Assembly (NCBI RefSeq): GCF_007558725.1
Contig: NZ_VLPL01000006.1
Location: forward strand, 62,001 to 126,000
Direction: 5' to 3'
Origin: Fluviicola chungangensis
GTDB taxonomy: Bacteria; Bacteroidota; Bacteroidia; Flavobacteriales_D; Crocinitomicaceae
Length of the DNA stretch: 64,000 bases
Each line of letters begins with the position of its first letter. Positions within the stretch are counted from its first letter, which is position 1. The notes under the pieces were generated by a model that saw only the letters and a program-made list of their open reading frames with translations, was not told where the DNA came from and did not search any database. The position numbers were made by a program, and so were the translations under genes. Of the stretch, positions 17,220 to 25,788 are shown piece by piece.

Positions 17220-18113
17220 TTACTTTGAAACAAGTGAAAAATTCACTCCGTCAACAATAACGGTATGTACTTTTTCTTCGGAATCCGTAATGGTATAACT
17301 GACTTTTTTGCCTCCTGTATTCGGAACTTCTTTCATTTCAGACCAAAAATTACTCAGGCAACTTTCCACATCTTCCATGTGGTAATCCAATAAATTTCCT
17401 TTTGGATCAAAATTCAGGAGCAGATAGCCGATTTCCATTCCGGCTCCGCACATTCCATTCGGATTAGCGGTAGAATTCATCTCGTATTTCAGCAATACTT
17501 TAGAACCAACAGCATCAGTCCTGGACGCGAATATAGAATAACCGTAAGCATAAGGGCCGAATTGACTCAGGGCAATGTGTTTTTTTTCATTCTTCGGCAA
17601 GGGAAGTACCAAAAACTCCTCGCGCTTGTCCAGATCAATATTGCTTGTATTCAAACGGACACCCAGCGTTTTCTTATCGTTTTTCCAGGTTCCCGAATAA
17701 CTGTATTCAGAATAAGCCAGTTCAAACTTTTCAGTATACCCGGAACGATTGATCAGTTCATCCGTTGTTTCCCATGGATTGGCAGCCGTCGAAGTCATGT
17801 GCTTGATGCTGTCGATACGCAATGGATCAGCAAATGAATACAGGGTAATTCCATCACCATAGTAAATTCCAACCAATGGAATTTTCTTTTGGACATGGTC
17901 GTAATAATACCAACCTGAAACAGAGAAACTCAACCAGTTTTCAGGAGAATATTCTTCGAATTTCAAATAAGCCGTAATGGAATACTTATCATCGATCTGA
18001 CCATGTAAGACCTGATCTGAAATCGTAAATTCCTCCATATAAATCCCGGTTTGCTGTGCTTTTATGGAAAAGAATAGCGAGATCCATATAAAACTTGTGA
18101 TGAGTTTTTTCAT
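17220..18113 (-). CDS. secreted protein of unknown function
   Basis: 297 residues with a signal peptide ending SIKAQ. The rest is rich in beta-strand and aromatic residues (YYYDHVQKKIPLVGIYYGDG; EYSYSGTWKND), suggesting a periplasmic or surface beta-sandwich, but no family was recognised. Paired cysteines occur late (GMCGAG, VESCLSNF). The start overlaps the preceding 81-residue gene by 4 bases (ATGA) and the stop is 3 bases from the hydrolase start, so the three are probably co-translated. Confidence 0.7.
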   Translation of the reverse strand: MKKLITSFIWISLFFSIKAQQTGIYMEEFTISDQVLHGQIDDKYSITAYLKFEEYSPENWLSFSVSGWYYYDHVQKKIPLVGIYYGDGITLYSFADPLRIDSIKHMTSTAANPWETTDELINRSGYTEKFELAYSEYSYSGTWKNDKKTLGVRLNTSNIDLDKREEFLVLPLPKNEKKHIALSQFGPYAYGYSIFASRTDAVGSKVLLKYEMNSTANPNGMCGAGMEIGYLLLNFDPKGNLLDYHMEDVESCLSNFWSEMKEVPNTGGKKVSYTITDSEEKVHTVIVDGVNFSLVSK

Positions 18114-18355
18114 TTGATGCGCGTATTTTGAGTAGTGATAATTTGTTCGTGAAGAATACCCACGGAATCTGTATTTTGAATAGAAACAGCCGATTTTTCA
18201 GCGATTAAGCAGGTTGGCGTGGATCTGTTTTTTTGTGTCGTCGTAAAGCTGGACCTGGCAATATTGATCGGTAGAATCGGTTTTTCGTCCTGGGAAAAAC
18301 TCATTGAGCTTCCCCAAACAGCAAAAAAACACAAAATAGCAGATGACTTACTCAT
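18110..18355 (-). CDS. small secreted protein of unknown function
   Basis: 81 residues. An N-terminal signal peptide (MSKSSAILCFFAVWGSSMSFSQ) is followed by a 60-residue Thr/Ser/Asn-rich tail with one cysteine. No family was recognised. It overlaps the next gene by 4 bases (TGA within ATGA), which together with the signal peptide supports it as a real gene and first member of the operon. TAATTTCG, a common variant of the -7 box, occurs about 18 bases before the ATG. Confidence 0.55.
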   Translation of the reverse strand: MSKSSAILCFFAVWGSSMSFSQDEKPILPINIARSSFTTTQKNRSTPTCLIAEKSAVSIQNTDSVGILHEQIITTQNTRIK

Positions 18356-18471
18356 TTAACCAGGCTTCAAGATCGAAATTAATATAAATCCGCAATATCC
18401 GAACCGGAAGTACAGGCCAAAAAAAATCCGGCATTGATAGTCTGCCGGATTTCCCATTGGTGTTAGTTAAT

Positions 18472-21400
18472 TTAAATCACTCCATGAACGGTAGCTTCGT
18501 CTTCTCCTTCGAGGTTTATTTTCTTTCTTGTCAATTTCACTTGCAACCTGTCTACTACATAGTACATAATTGGTACTACAATAATAGTCAAGAACATTGA
18601 ACTTGTCAACCCTCCGATCAAAATCCACGCCAATCCGTTTTTCCATTCTGCTCCTGAACCTGTTGCTGTTGCAATTGGAATCATCCCGATGACCATGGCG
18701 ATCGTCGTCATCAATATCGGTCTCATTCGTTCGCGAACTGCTTCCAGCAGTGCACTATAAGTAGAACGGCCTTCCGACTTCAGGTGATTGGTAAAGTCGA
18801 CGATCAGGATCGCATTCTTGGCCACGAGTCCGAGGAGCATCAACATACCGAGCATGGTAAAGATCCCCATGTTGGACTGTGTGAGGTTCAGCGCCAGGAT
18901 TGCACCGATCAGTGAAACCAGGATCGAAAACAATACAACGAACGGATAAACAAAATTGTCATAAAGCGCAACCATGATCAGGTATACCAGGATCAACCCG
19001 ATTCCCATTGCCATACCCAATGCTCCCATCGATTCTTTCTGACGCTTTACTTCACCACCCCAAAGGAAACGCACATTTTTGTCGAGCGGTTCTTTTTTCA
19101 GGTAAGCCGTAATGGAATCAGCAACCGTTCCGGCAGCAGTCCCGAGAACATAGGATCTCAAAGTGGTATTCGAAATGCGGTTTTTACGTTCCAATTGACC
19201 GTATCCGTTTTCAATGGAAACGTCTGCAAATTCACTTAAACGTACTTGTTTTCCATCATTGGTCATAAAAGTCATTTCATTGATGTTGTCCACATTGCTT
19301 CTGTCGTATTTATCCAGCATGATACGGATATCGTATTCTTCGCCTTTGACATCAAAACGGGCATCATCATTACCGGTCAAACCGTTTTGCAATTGCATTC
19401 CAACACTTGCAATCGGCAAGCCCAGCTGTCCCATTTTCTCTCGATCCAGTTCAATACGCACTTCCGGAGAGAACTCATCGGTAGAAATACTTGGGTCTTT
19501 CGCTCCGGGGATACTCAAAATCTTTGTTTTCAATCTGCGCGCTTCTTTCATTAGCAGATCCGGATCATCCGAAGAAAGGAAAATTTCAATCGGTGCTTCT
19601 TCCGAATCCACCATTCCCATATTCAGCGCTTTCACCTCAACACCCGGGTACTTGTTCTGAATTTTCTTCCGTATTTCATTCATGTAATTGATCGTCGGAT
19701 ATTTTTTCTGCATATCCTTTTTCATTTTTACAGTGATCTCGGACCTGTTTTCCTGTCCGAATGAAGCCGCACCCATTCCGGAGGAAGGTCCACCCACGTT
19801 CGCAAAAACAATATCCACCACATCCTTTTGTGCCAGGATCATCTGCTCAATTTCAAGCGTTGTCGCATTATTCTCTTCAAACGTCGTACTCTTATCGTAT
19901 TTCAATTTGATCATGAATTTTCCCTGATCACCTTGAGCAACGAATTCCTGTCCGACAATTCCAAGTCCCATGGACGCCATACTGGCGAAGAAAATAACCA
20001 GTACACCAAGTCCCATAATAATTTTGTGTTTCAGGGACCAGGCAACCAATTTCACATACCCTTCCGTGAATGACTTGATCATGCTCTCAAACCAGATCAG
20101 GAAGAGCTGGAACGGATTCTTCGGATTCAGTTTCACTTCTTTCGCCAATCTTGAAGCCAGCCATGGAGTCAGCGTAAAACACACCAATAAGGACATCAAC
20201 GTGGATACCACCACTACCACAGAGAACTGACGTAAAATGTCAGAAATTGTTCCTTCAATGAATACTACCGGTGAGAACACCACCACGTCCACCAGGGTAA
20301 TTGCCAATGCAGTAAACCCGATTTCGTTCCGTCCGTCCAAAGCTGCTTTTCTTCTTCCTTTACCCATTTGCAAGTGGCGGTAAATGTTTTCCAGTACCAC
20401 AATGGAGTCATCCACGAGAATACCGATTACCAAAGACATCGCCAGCAGGGTCATCAGGTTTAAGGTGTAACCCAACAGGTACATCGCAATAAATGTAGAA
20501 ATCAAAGACGCCGGAATGGCAATCAATACGATCAAAGCGTTTCTAAAGCTGTGAAGGAAAAGCATCATTACTGCTGCCACTAATAATACAGCCAGTTCCA
20601 AATCATGCAATACCGCATCTACTGATTCAATGGTCGGAATCGATGTATCCGTTGCAACTGTAAATTTGATTCCTTCCTTTTTGTATTTCTCTTCTATTTC
20701 TTTGAATTTTTGCTTTGTCAGGTTTGCCATGTCAACTGCATTCGCATCACTTTGCTTCTTAATCCGAAGTCCGATACCATTCAAACCGTTCAAACGGCTG
20801 ACAGTTACCACATCTTCCGATCCGTCAGTAACATCCGCAACATCTCCCAAACGAACGGAAGAGGTTCCGTCTGTATATATGATCAGGTTCTTTAAGTCAT
20901 CCACTGTTTGGAATTTTCCTGCCAAACGCACGGTCATTTGTTCCGTTTCGTTTTTCAATTTACCTGTCGGGAACTCCACGTTCGCAGCGGCAACAATCTG
21001 GTTCACCTGTGCTAAAGACAAACCGTACATTTTCAGACGGTCTTTGTCTACATCCACGCGAAATGCACGTTTTTCCCCTCCGATCACCTGCACTTCAGCA
21101 ACCCCTTTGGTTTGCTTAATTTGCGGAAGTAACTGCTTATCCATTAGCTCCATGAACTCGCGATCATCCATGTTTTTGGCAATCGCACTCACCTGGAGTA
21201 CCGGTGATGCATTCGGTTCAATTTTAGCAATGGTAGGAGCTTTTGCTCCTTCCGGCAATTCATTCAGAATATTGTTGATTTTCCGTTGTGCATCTTCCAG
21301 GGCAACATCAATGTCTGCAGAAGGCTTGAATTCCAACATCACGATAGAAGCATTGTCCATCGAAAAAGTCGTTACTTCCGAAATATTCTCCAATCCGCTC

Positions 21401-21612
21401 AAAGCATCTTCCAGGGGTTTTGCAACCTGTGTTTCCACAGTTGCCGGAGAAGCTCCCGGGTAAAGTGTCGTTACCGTAAGGATTGGCGGAGAGAAATCCG
21501 GCAACAGCTCGTAACTTAGTTGATTATAACTTATCAGACCACCACCAATCAGAATTGTAAAAATTACAATAATGAAGGACGGTCTCTTAATGGATAGTTC
21601 CGTTAATGTCAT
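18472..21612 (-). CDS. RND efflux pump inner-membrane permease (HAE1/AcrB type)
   Basis: 1046 residues, normal for the family. The N-terminal helix (RPSFIIVIFTILIGGGLISY) leads into YPGASPATVETQVAKPLEDA. The proton-relay aspartates are D401 and D402 in GILVDDSIVVLENI. A second set of membrane helices follows in the C-terminal half, ending with RMRPILMTTIAMVIGMIP. It acts as a proton-driven trimeric exporter with the MFP encoded 13 bases upstream and the TolC-type channel. Last gene of the tetR-regulated operon; substrate unknown. Confidence 0.95.
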   Translation of the reverse strand: MTLTELSIKRPSFIIVIFTILIGGGLISYNQLSYELLPDFSPPILTVTTLYPGASPATVETQVAKPLEDALSGLENISEVTTFSMDNASIVMLEFKPSADIDVALEDAQRKINNILNELPEGAKAPTIAKIEPNASPVLQVSAIAKNMDDREFMELMDKQLLPQIKQTKGVAEVQVIGGEKRAFRVDVDKDRLKMYGLSLAQVNQIVAAANVEFPTGKLKNETEQMTVRLAGKFQTVDDLKNLIIYTDGTSSVRLGDVADVTDGSEDVVTVSRLNGLNGIGLRIKKQSDANAVDMANLTKQKFKEIEEKYKKEGIKFTVATDTSIPTIESVDAVLHDLELAVLLVAAVMMLFLHSFRNALIVLIAIPASLISTFIAMYLLGYTLNLMTLLAMSLVIGILVDDSIVVLENIYRHLQMGKGRRKAALDGRNEIGFTALAITLVDVVVFSPVVFIEGTISDILRQFSVVVVVSTLMSLLVCFTLTPWLASRLAKEVKLNPKNPFQLFLIWFESMIKSFTEGYVKLVAWSLKHKIIMGLGVLVIFFASMASMGLGIVGQEFVAQGDQGKFMIKLKYDKSTTFEENNATTLEIEQMILAQKDVVDIVFANVGGPSSGMGAASFGQENRSEITVKMKKDMQKKYPTINYMNEIRKKIQNKYPGVEVKALNMGMVDSEEAPIEIFLSSDDPDLLMKEARRLKTKILSIPGAKDPSISTDEFSPEVRIELDREKMGQLGLPIASVGMQLQNGLTGNDDARFDVKGEEYDIRIMLDKYDRSNVDNINEMTFMTNDGKQVRLSEFADVSIENGYGQLERKNRISNTTLRSYVLGTAAGTVADSITAYLKKEPLDKNVRFLWGGEVKRQKESMGALGMAMGIGLILVYLIMVALYDNFVYPFVVLFSILVSLIGAILALNLTQSNMGIFTMLGMLMLLGLVAKNAILIVDFTNHLKSEGRSTYSALLEAVRERMRPILMTTIAMVIGMIPIATATGSGAEWKNGLAWILIGGLTSSMFLTIIVVPIMYYVVDRLQVKLTRKKINLEGEDEATVHGVI

Positions 21613-21625
21613 GACCTTAGTTTAT

Positions 21626-22675
21626 TTATTTGGTTTTGATCTTTGTCTTGTCCTGAAGGTTCACCTGTCCTTTTACTACGATGATGTCTCCTTTTTTGAT
21701 TCCACTGATTACTTCGATGTAATCCCCGTCTGAAGTTCCTGCATTGAAGGTTGTCAAATAAGCTATGTTATTTCGAACAACATACACTTGTGGATTTTTG
21801 GATGATCCCACCAGGGCAACACGCGGCACAGATAGTCTCGTAACACTTTCATTGTTTTTCAAACGAACGGAACCGTACATTCCCGCCATTAATTCTCTTT
21901 TCGGATTTGGAACCGTAATTTGGACCTTAAAGTTGTGTGCCCGGTCTGCCACTACAGAAATATTGGTGATCTTTCCCGGAAAATCCCGGTCTCCGTAAAT
22001 ATCTGCTCTAACAGAAACAGCTTGTCCCAATTTGAATTTCAAAACATCTCTTTCCGGAACATTCACTGTTAGTTTCAAACTGGAAATATCGGTCAACTCA
22101 AACAAGGGAGTTCCCTGTCCGACAAACGATCCCAAATCGATCATTTTCCTGGTCACAACACCCGAATAAGGTGCCACGATTGAAGTGCTTTTAATCTGTT
22201 TCTGGATCTGCTTCTTTTGCAATTCACCGGAGCGAACACCCAATTTTGTCTTCTCTACCTGGACTCCTGAAACCGCGTTTTCCTTTTCAAGATTGGAATA
22301 ACGTCTGTCATCGTTTTTTTGACCTTCCAGTCCCACCTCGGCATTTTGAAGCTGCAACTGCAACATTTCATCATCCACTTTTGCCAGTAATTGCCCTTGT
22401 TTTACCTGATCCCCTTCTTCGAATCTGATACTGACTAATTTCCCGTTTGCATCCGATCCGATCGTATTTTGGCGGGATGGCTCAAACGTTCCCAAAAAAG
22501 AAAGTGAACTTTCAAATGAATGGATCGTAGGGCTTGCTGTCTTTACCAACACCGCAGCATTTACGTCATTGATGAAAATCTTCGCCTTCACTTCTTTTTG
22601 GTTAGATTTTAATTTAAACACAATAAGTCCTACCAAAACTACTGCTACAACGACTATAGTGATAACTCTTTTCAT
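21626..22675 (-). CDS. RND efflux periplasmic adaptor (MFP/HlyD family)
   Basis: 349 residues. A single N-terminal membrane anchor (ITIVVVAVVLVGLIVF) is followed by the barrel-sandwich half-motif LVSIRFEEGDQVKQGQLLAKVDD. A short alpha-hairpin (LQLQNAEVGLEGQKNDDRRY onward) and the second lipoyl half TSIVAPYSGVVTRKMIDLG come next. It lacks a lipobox, unlike the adaptor of the second pump at 34.6 kb. It bridges the permease and the outer-membrane channel. Confidence 0.93.
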   Translation of the reverse strand: MKRVITIVVVAVVLVGLIVFKLKSNQKEVKAKIFINDVNAAVLVKTASPTIHSFESSLSFLGTFEPSRQNTIGSDANGKLVSIRFEEGDQVKQGQLLAKVDDEMLQLQLQNAEVGLEGQKNDDRRYSNLEKENAVSGVQVEKTKLGVRSGELQKKQIQKQIKSTSIVAPYSGVVTRKMIDLGSFVGQGTPLFELTDISSLKLTVNVPERDVLKFKLGQAVSVRADIYGDRDFPGKITNISVVADRAHNFKVQITVPNPKRELMAGMYGSVRLKNNESVTRLSVPRVALVGSSKNPQVYVVRNNIAYLTTFNAGTSDGDYIEVISGIKKGDIIVVKGQVNLQDKTKIKTK

Positions 22676-22698
22676 TTCTATTTAAGTTAATCTGATTA

Positions 22699-24000
22699 TT
22701 ATTTAACGTTTCCTATGTTTTTTAAATACTCTAGTTCTGCCTGACGTAATTGAACGTATGCCAACACAACATTTGTCTGAGCTTGCTGTAAATCCGTACT
22801 CGCTTTGACAAGATCGTTGGAATCAACTGTTCCCTCGTTATATCGAAGTTCCGTTTGTTTGTAGACACTTTGTGAAAGTTTCAGTTGTTCCTGAGCAATC
22901 CCAAGTGAATTAACCTGAATTTCGATCTGACGTTTTGCATTTTCAGTCTGCATATGCAATTGCTGGTTCAATAATTCCTCCTGGTTTTCCAGTTTCATAT
23001 GTGTCACCTTGGTCACCTTTTGCTTGTAATATTTTTCCATCCCGTCGAATAAAGTCCAATCCAGTCGGATTCCTAAAAATGCAGAAGGAATTCCCTGGCG
23101 CACTTTATCTTCCGGCTTCATGTTATAGGTATAATTGTAACCTGCATAGAAAGAAAGTGAAGGCAAATAAGCCATGTTGTTCCCTTTTTTCTCCGCTTCA
23201 TTCATACGGATTTGAGCTCCTACCAACTCCAGTTCAGGATAGTTGATCGTATTTCCATCCACCAGGATCGATTTTTCCACCAAATCATCCGACGCCAATG
23301 TGATTTTTTGATCTTCCGGAATTCCAATCAGGATTTTCAATAACATTTCCAATTGGTCCTTATTCGCAAGAAGTGTCTGCTTGGCATTTACCGAATTCAA
23401 GCGGTTGATCCGCAACTTATCCACTTCTGTTTGAACAACCATTTTCTGCTTCTCCATCGCCTCCATATTACCGATCAGGCGCTCAATATTTACCAGGTTC
23501 GAATCCACAAAATCAATCTGCTTATTAACTGCCTGAAGGTTGAAGAAGGTACTGGCAACCTGCGTTTTGCTGTCGCGTTCAGTGATTCTTTGCTGAATCT
23601 CTACCAACTCTTGCTGAATTTTCAAAGCACTAATCCCGTAATTCACTTGCGGATTAAACAGGATCTGTTGCAATTGGACTGTGTTACTAAACACATACGG
23701 AACCCCAAACTTTACCGCTTGATACGTTCCCGGAGCTCCTCCGAAAATTTCTGCCGGTAACAACTGGCCCGGGATAATCGCATTATACTTATAATCACCT
23801 GTAGCAGTGATTTTCGGATAACGCGCAGTTAAATAGGAGGAAACCTGGCTTTTATTCACTGCTACGTCCAACCGGGAGTTAACAATGGATAAATTGGCCG
23901 TATCCGCCATTCTCAAACATGTTTCAAGGTCCAGTACCTGAGCCGAAGCACCGCTTCCAGCTCCTAAAACCACGAGTACACCTAAAAAAACTTTTCTCAT
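22699..24000 (-). CDS. TolC-family outer-membrane efflux protein
   Basis: 433 residues with a signal peptide ending GASAQ. LDLETCLRMADTANLSIVNSRLDV and, after the midpoint, repeated long amphipathic helices with LRINRLNSVNAKQTLLANKDQLEML and ELRYNEGTVDSNDLVKASTDLQQAQ are the duplicated OEP repeats of TolC. It would form the outer-membrane exit duct. It is placed between tetR (26-base gap) and the adaptor gene. Confidence 0.93.
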   Translation of the reverse strand: MRKVFLGVLVVLGAGSGASAQVLDLETCLRMADTANLSIVNSRLDVAVNKSQVSSYLTARYPKITATGDYKYNAIIPGQLLPAEIFGGAPGTYQAVKFGVPYVFSNTVQLQQILFNPQVNYGISALKIQQELVEIQQRITERDSKTQVASTFFNLQAVNKQIDFVDSNLVNIERLIGNMEAMEKQKMVVQTEVDKLRINRLNSVNAKQTLLANKDQLEMLLKILIGIPEDQKITLASDDLVEKSILVDGNTINYPELELVGAQIRMNEAEKKGNNMAYLPSLSFYAGYNYTYNMKPEDKVRQGIPSAFLGIRLDWTLFDGMEKYYKQKVTKVTHMKLENQEELLNQQLHMQTENAKRQIEIQVNSLGIAQEQLKLSQSVYKQTELRYNEGTVDSNDLVKASTDLQQAQTNVVLAYVQLRQAELEYLKNIGNVK

Positions 24001-24026
24001 ATTAAATCGTTGTTTAAATGAAGTGT

Positions 24027-24647
24027 TTAACTATTTGTTTTTGGGATAAATAAATATCCTATTAGCATTTCCGTAACATATTGTTTTTGGAGCGTTAAAC
24101 GCTCCTGATATTCCTCTTCCGATAAACTGTTGAGGTATTTCATCAACGGTTTTGCCATGAAGGGATAGTGACAATTGGACATGATCATTAACATCAGGTT
24201 CGTCAGGTCGATTTTACGAATAATTCCCTTTTCCTGTGCTTCCAGCAATTCTTCAAAAACTCCCGTACTGGCTATCTTATCAAGTATTCCGGCATGATCA
24301 AACTCGCATTTATCTCCTCTTGAAAGTTCGGACAAAATAAAACGCGGAATATCCGGATGCATCGTCAGGAATTCAAACTCCCGTTCGATGAATATCCGCA
24401 TTTTAGATTCCAAACTCAGATCCTTTCTGAAAACCTCTACCGTTGAAAGCATAAAGTCTTCCATGGCAGTCTCGAAAATAAGTTTAAACAGTTGTTTTTT
24501 AGAACAGAAATAGTAGTTTACAAGCGCCACATTCATTCCCGCAGCTTTCGCAATTTCACGGGAGGTACAGCCGTCAAATCCTTTAGCGATAAAGACATGC
24601 TTTGCAGCTTCACGGATCTTCTCTTCTGTAGATAGTTCTTTGCTCAT
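24027..24647 (-). CDS. TetR-family repressor of the adjacent efflux operon
   Basis: 206 residues. The helix-turn-helix spans about 7-58: EEKIREAAKHVFIAKGFDGCTSREIAKAAGMNVALVNYYF, split here by the usual GxTxxxIA pattern. The C-terminal helical ligand domain is variable. It is the first gene of the operon with TolC, MFP and RND genes, and its own promoter overlaps a perfect dyad (24681-24698), so autoregulation and control of the pump is the natural reading. Confidence 0.92.
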   Translation of the reverse strand: MSKELSTEEKIREAAKHVFIAKGFDGCTSREIAKAAGMNVALVNYYFCSKKQLFKLIFETAMEDFMLSTVEVFRKDLSLESKMRIFIEREFEFLTMHPDIPRFILSELSRGDKCEFDHAGILDKIASTGVFEELLEAQEKGIIRKIDLTNLMLMIMSNCHYPFMAKPLMKYLNSLSEEEYQERLTLQKQYVTEMLIGYLFIPKTNS

Positions 24648-24663
24648 ATTTTTAAAATCGCGA

Positions 24664-24698
24664 CAAATTTAAACATCATTTTTAAACAACCGTTTAAA
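24664..24698 (-). promoter_or_regulatory. efflux-operon promoter with TetR operator
   Basis: On the minus strand the -7 box TAAATTTG lies at 24664-24671. Just upstream, where RNA polymerase would contact the spacer, is the perfect inverted repeat TTTAAAC-AACC-GTTTAAA (24681-24698). A related imperfect repeat (GTTTAAA...TGTTTAAC) spans 24012-24031 between tetR and the tolC gene. The geometry fits steric repression by TetR. Confidence 0.65.
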
Positions 24699-24699
24699 T

Positions 24700-24971
24700 T
24701 CTTTTGATTTAATTGTCTGAATAATTTAAAACCTCAGTAAAATCAAGCGTTTTAAGTTAAATAAACTATTAAACAGGGCAAATTTCGGTACGGAACGTTT
24801 ACCATCCCATCAAAAATCGGCGAATGGTAACTACAACACCGTGAATGGTGGAAACAGTTAAATAAGGTGAAAGAAAACGAGTATAGCTTATGTGTTCAAA
24901 AGCTTGAATTATTCAAAGATTGAACAGTATTTCCCCGAAATTCCTTGAACTTTTAAACGCTTTGGGCAAGA
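24700..24971. other. intergenic region without recognised features
   Basis: Between the tetR promoter and the end of the 24972 gene lie about 270 AT-rich bases. I saw no credible gene, terminator with a T tail, or RNA family here. Confidence 0.5.
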
Positions 24972-25685
24972 TTACTCCGAAGGCTCATCCAGGAACACGT
25001 CGGAACGTTTATTATTGAAATAAAGTGAGATGGCAAAACCTACAAAGATTGATTGTGTAGGAGCTTTTAAATCCTTTTCAGTATATCCTCCCGAAGAAGT
25101 AGAACCGATCCTGCTGCCTGTAAATTGATAACCGGTAAAATTATACCCTACGATCCAGCGATAAGCCACTGCTTCATCTGAAGCCAATACAATTGAAAAC
25201 ACCGGTTCTACATAAGCAGCAACCACGTTTTGCTTTCCATAAGCTTTCGTTCCTGAAGTGGTAAACCAATGCTGAGCAATTCCGCCCCGAACACCCAATT
25301 CAAGGCCCAAACGCGGTCCCACCCAACTTGTCCAGCCCAATTCCACATCTCCGCCAAGAACATGCATTCCTCCGGTCATGGAATAGACTTTTTGATGATT
25401 TGAAACCGAATCATTGCTGACTCCCGGTTCAAAAGGAATCCGGAATTGGTTCACTTTGTAATACATATACTTGGGTCCGAAAGCTACATACCAATGTTTA
25501 AAGGGTTTGTATTGAATTTTTGGATGCGCATAAATTAACCCGTTCAGGTAATTCTTGAACATTTTATTTCCCATTCCGGCAGGCAACATCAACTCACCAG
25601 TTATATTCCACTTGTCATTTTCAATTTGAGCGTTGGAATAGTTCACTGAATTCAAAATGAACAACAATACCAGAATTTTTTTCAT
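24972..25685 (-). CDS. predicted outer-membrane beta-barrel protein
   Basis: 237 residues with a signal peptide ending SNAQ. The mature part alternates polar and aromatic residues in the manner of an 8-12-stranded barrel (HWYVAFGPKYMYYKV; GPRLGLELGVRGGIAQHW; YRWIVGYNFTGYQFTG) and its last strand is SIFVGFAISLYF, followed by a short charged tail. No specific family was recognised. Function unknown. It is monocistronic, with a TACTTTTG box upstream. Confidence 0.65.
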   Translation of the reverse strand: MKKILVLLFILNSVNYSNAQIENDKWNITGELMLPAGMGNKMFKNYLNGLIYAHPKIQYKPFKHWYVAFGPKYMYYKVNQFRIPFEPGVSNDSVSNHQKVYSMTGGMHVLGGDVELGWTSWVGPRLGLELGVRGGIAQHWFTTSGTKAYGKQNVVAAYVEPVFSIVLASDEAVAYRWIVGYNFTGYQFTGSRIGSTSSGGYTEKDLKAPTQSIFVGFAISLYFNNKRSDVFLDEPSE

Positions 25686-25712
25686 GAATTCCCCATTTTA
25701 AGCTTAAATCTA

Positions 25713-25720
25713 CAAAAGTA
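25713..25720 (-). promoter_or_regulatory. -7 box (TACTTTTG) of the 24972 beta-barrel gene
   Basis: Minus-strand TACTTTTG matches TAnnTTTG and lies 27 bases before the ATG at 25685. No TTTG at the standard distance was seen. Confidence 0.45.
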
Positions 25721-25776
25721 TTTCCACACTTAACACAGAAATTGATCAAACACTGCCGGAAATTGAACATACCTTA

Positions 25777-25784
25777 TACTTTTG
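25777..25784 (+). promoter_or_regulatory. -7 box (TACTTTTG) four bases before the EamA ATG
   Basis: TACTTTTG is an exact consensus box and is followed by only four bases (TGAA) before the ATG at 25789. With the usual promoter-to-start distance the mRNA would begin at or within a base or two of the start codon, i.e. a leaderless transcript. Confidence 0.5.
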
Positions 25785-25788
25785 TGAA

